Below, one piece after another: positions 22,533 through 23,863 of a stretch of 23,863 bases of DNA. The DNA is from DASPLH01 sp035627675. GTDB taxonomy: Bacteria > Acidobacteriota > Terriglobia > Terriglobales > Acidobacteriaceae. The stretch lies in assembly GCA_035627675.1 (NCBI GenBank), contig DASPLH010000135.1, positions 1 through 23,863 on the forward strand, read 5' to 3'. Every line of letters starts with the position of its first letter. Within the stretch, counting starts at the first letter, position 1. Both the position numbers and the translations under genes were made by a program. The notes under the pieces were generated by a model, which searched no databases, had not been told where the DNA came from, and saw nothing but the letters and a program-made list of their open reading frames with translations.

Positions 22533-23863
22533 ATGAGTACTGGTCAAATTGCGGATAGGAACACGCGGGAACGCGAACAGACGCATCGCTCCCTGGGCAT
22601 CGCCGCTGCCGGTGTTCTGGTGCTGGCCCTGCTGGTTCTCTACTGGCCGGCTTTCGCGTGGCTGGCGGACACGTGGTGGCACGATGACGAGTATTCGCAC
22701 GGGCTGCTGGTGCCGTTCATTGCCGCTTTCATGGCGTGGACTCGCCGTGCGGAGCTGCGATCCCTTCCGGCGGCTCCCGCCAGGTTGGCCGGGGCCGCCG
22801 TGGTTGCGCTTTCCGCTGTCCTGCTGGTTGCGGGCCGTGCCGGCGCGCTCATTCTCGCCGAAGCTGTCTCTTTTCTCGTACTGCTTCCGGGCCTCGTGCT
22901 TCTGCTCAGAGGCTGGGGGCAACTGAAGATACTGGCCCTGCCGCTGGCCTACCTGCAATTCATGGTGCCGTGGATGGATGAGTTGCTGGAGCGGCTGCAC
23001 ATGCCGTTTCAGCTCCTGTCGGCGAACATCGGCGTCCTTTTGCTGCGCCTGTTCGACTACAACGTCTTCCACGACGGCAAGTACATTCACATACCCGGAA
23101 TACTGATCGAGGTAGCGAAAGAGTGCAGTGGGGTGCGCTTCTTTGTCTCGATCGTCGCCATCGGCATTCCCCTGGTCTATTTCACGCAGAGGAGCTATCG
23201 GCGAGCCGCATTCGTACTGCTTGCGAGCATGGTGTTGGCGGTATTGACCAACGGTGCGCGCGTGGCGATGGCCGTCATGAGCGCGTTCGCCTGGGGAGCG
23301 GGGAGTCTGCACGGCCCCGGGCACATCTTCCAAGGCTGGTTCGTGGCCCAGGCGGGCATCGTAACGTTGTTTGTCGTCAACGGCCTGGTGGTGAAGTTCT
23401 GGCCGTCGCAGGGCACAGTTTTGTTTCGGCGAGGACCAAACGTCGCGGCGACGACGACGGATGGCGGAGTGCGCCCGGTCCGCGAACTCGCGTCGCTTGC
23501 GCTGTGCGTAGTGATGCTCACGGCGTACGTCCAGTTTCTGTTGACGCCGCCTCCCCGCGATCCGCATCATTCGCTCGCGGAGCTTCCGGCCACCATCGGC
23601 GAGTGGCGCGGAGTGCGCGCCGACTGGATCAACGGACGAGAATATTTCCCCAATGCCGATTACGAGGTAGCGCGCGAGTACCGGAAGCCCGACGGTACGT
23701 CCGTCTATCTTTATATGGCGTACTTCGCCTCACAGCAGCGAGGAAAGACGGTGGTGAATTACCGCGCCAACAGGCTGTCGAGAAACGCCTCCACGACACG
23801 GCTCGCGCTCGACAATGGGGACAGTCTGCCGGTCATCTACTCGAATCCTAAGTTGAACGGCAC
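22533..23863 (+). CDS. Exosortase (XrtA-like) with C-terminal EpsI-like domain (partial)
   Basis: A multi-helix inner-membrane transpeptidase-like protein, 443 codons visible and no stop. It begins MSTGQIADRNTRERE and has the exosortase N-terminal motif WHDDEYSHGLLVPFIAAFMAW. The three active-site candidates are Cys198 in AKECSGVRF, Arg243 in TNGARVAM and His264 in GHIFQGWF. Exosortases recognise PEP-CTERM tails, here those of the two proteins at the left of the window. After a last helix (SLALCVVMLTAYVQFLL), residues from about 350 (LAELPATIGEWRGVRADW, YRKPDGTSVYLYMAYFASQQRG) resemble EpsI, which some exosortases carry as a fusion. The usual His/Cys-Pro motif expected soon after Q-x-x-G is not seen. 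The ATG lies 11 bases after the upstream stop. Confidence 0.9.
   Translation, partial: MSTGQIADRNTREREQTHRSLGIAAAGVLVLALLVLYWPAFAWLADTWWHDDEYSHGLLVPFIAAFMAWTRRAELRSLPAAPARLAGAAVVALSAVLLVAGRAGALILAEAVSFLVLLPGLVLLLRGWGQLKILALPLAYLQFMVPWMDELLERLHMPFQLLSANIGVLLLRLFDYNVFHDGKYIHIPGILIEVAKECSGVRFFVSIVAIGIPLVYFTQRSYRRAAFVLLASMVLAVLTNGARVAMAVMSAFAWGAGSLHGPGHIFQGWFVAQAGIVTLFVVNGLVVKFWPSQGTVLFRRGPNVAATTTDGGVRPVRELASLALCVVMLTAYVQFLLTPPPRDPHHSLAELPATIGEWRGVRADWINGREYFPNADYEVAREYRKPDGTSVYLYMAYFASQQRGKTVVNYRANRLSRNASTTRLALDNGDSLPVIYSNPKLNG

Noticed and set aside
1..23863. CRISPR arrays, tRNA/rRNA genes, insertion sequences or phage genes
   Set aside because: I saw no regularly spaced repeats, tRNA-like folds, transposase motifs or terminal inverted repeats.

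Overview
The window is a high-GC, densely packed locus for making, modifying and exporting an extracellular polysaccharide, joined to a PEP-CTERM/exosortase protein-sorting system. PEP-CTERM tails, an outer-membrane polysaccharide export protein, an outer-membrane beta-barrel candidate and a lipoprotein point to a Gram-negative bacterium. Acidobacteriota or a Proteobacteria lineage would fit, but the sequence alone does not settle the phylum.

Left part (1-3195, minus strand): three separate transcription units point leftwards. They are a TPR-repeat lipoprotein (cut by the window edge) and two paralogous secreted proteins with PEP-CTERM anchors. Each has a sigma-54-type -24/-12 promoter (GG-N10-GC) just upstream of its start, and each PEP-CTERM gene ends in an intrinsic terminator. 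The 3196-3618 gap separates these genes from the rightward operon. It holds two tandem GGAA-N6-TTCC palindromes, flanking CGGCGCTGG repeats and a near-palindromic sigma-54-like site.

Right part (3619-23863, plus strand): about 15 genes lie head to tail with tiny gaps or ATGA/TAATG/GTGA overlaps and look like one operon. In order they encode: a degenerate AAA+/Fis-type regulator lacking the sigma-54 contact loop; an export protein (OPX); an outer-membrane beta-barrel protein; a chain-length co-polymerase; an ExeA-like ATPase; a BY-kinase; an initiating polyprenyl-phosphate sugar transferase; an unrecognised, probably toroidal protein; a WecG/TagA transferase; an O-antigen-ligase/Wzy-type polymerase; a sulfotransferase; a polysaccharide deacetylase; two GT4 glycosyltransferases; a heparinase II/III-type lyase; a GNAT-like protein; and an exosortase with an EpsI-like C-terminal region (cut by the window edge).

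How it fits together (inference): the operon starts a repeat unit on lipid carrier, extends it with WecG and GT4 enzymes, decorates or trims it (sulfation, deacetylation, acylation, lyase), polymerises it under co-polymerase/kinase control and exports it through OPX and the beta-barrel. The exosortase would process the two PEP-CTERM proteins so that they associate with the envelope or matrix. The most unusual point is regulatory: sigma-54 promoters and palindromic candidate operators lie beside a regulator that has lost the motifs needed to activate sigma-54.
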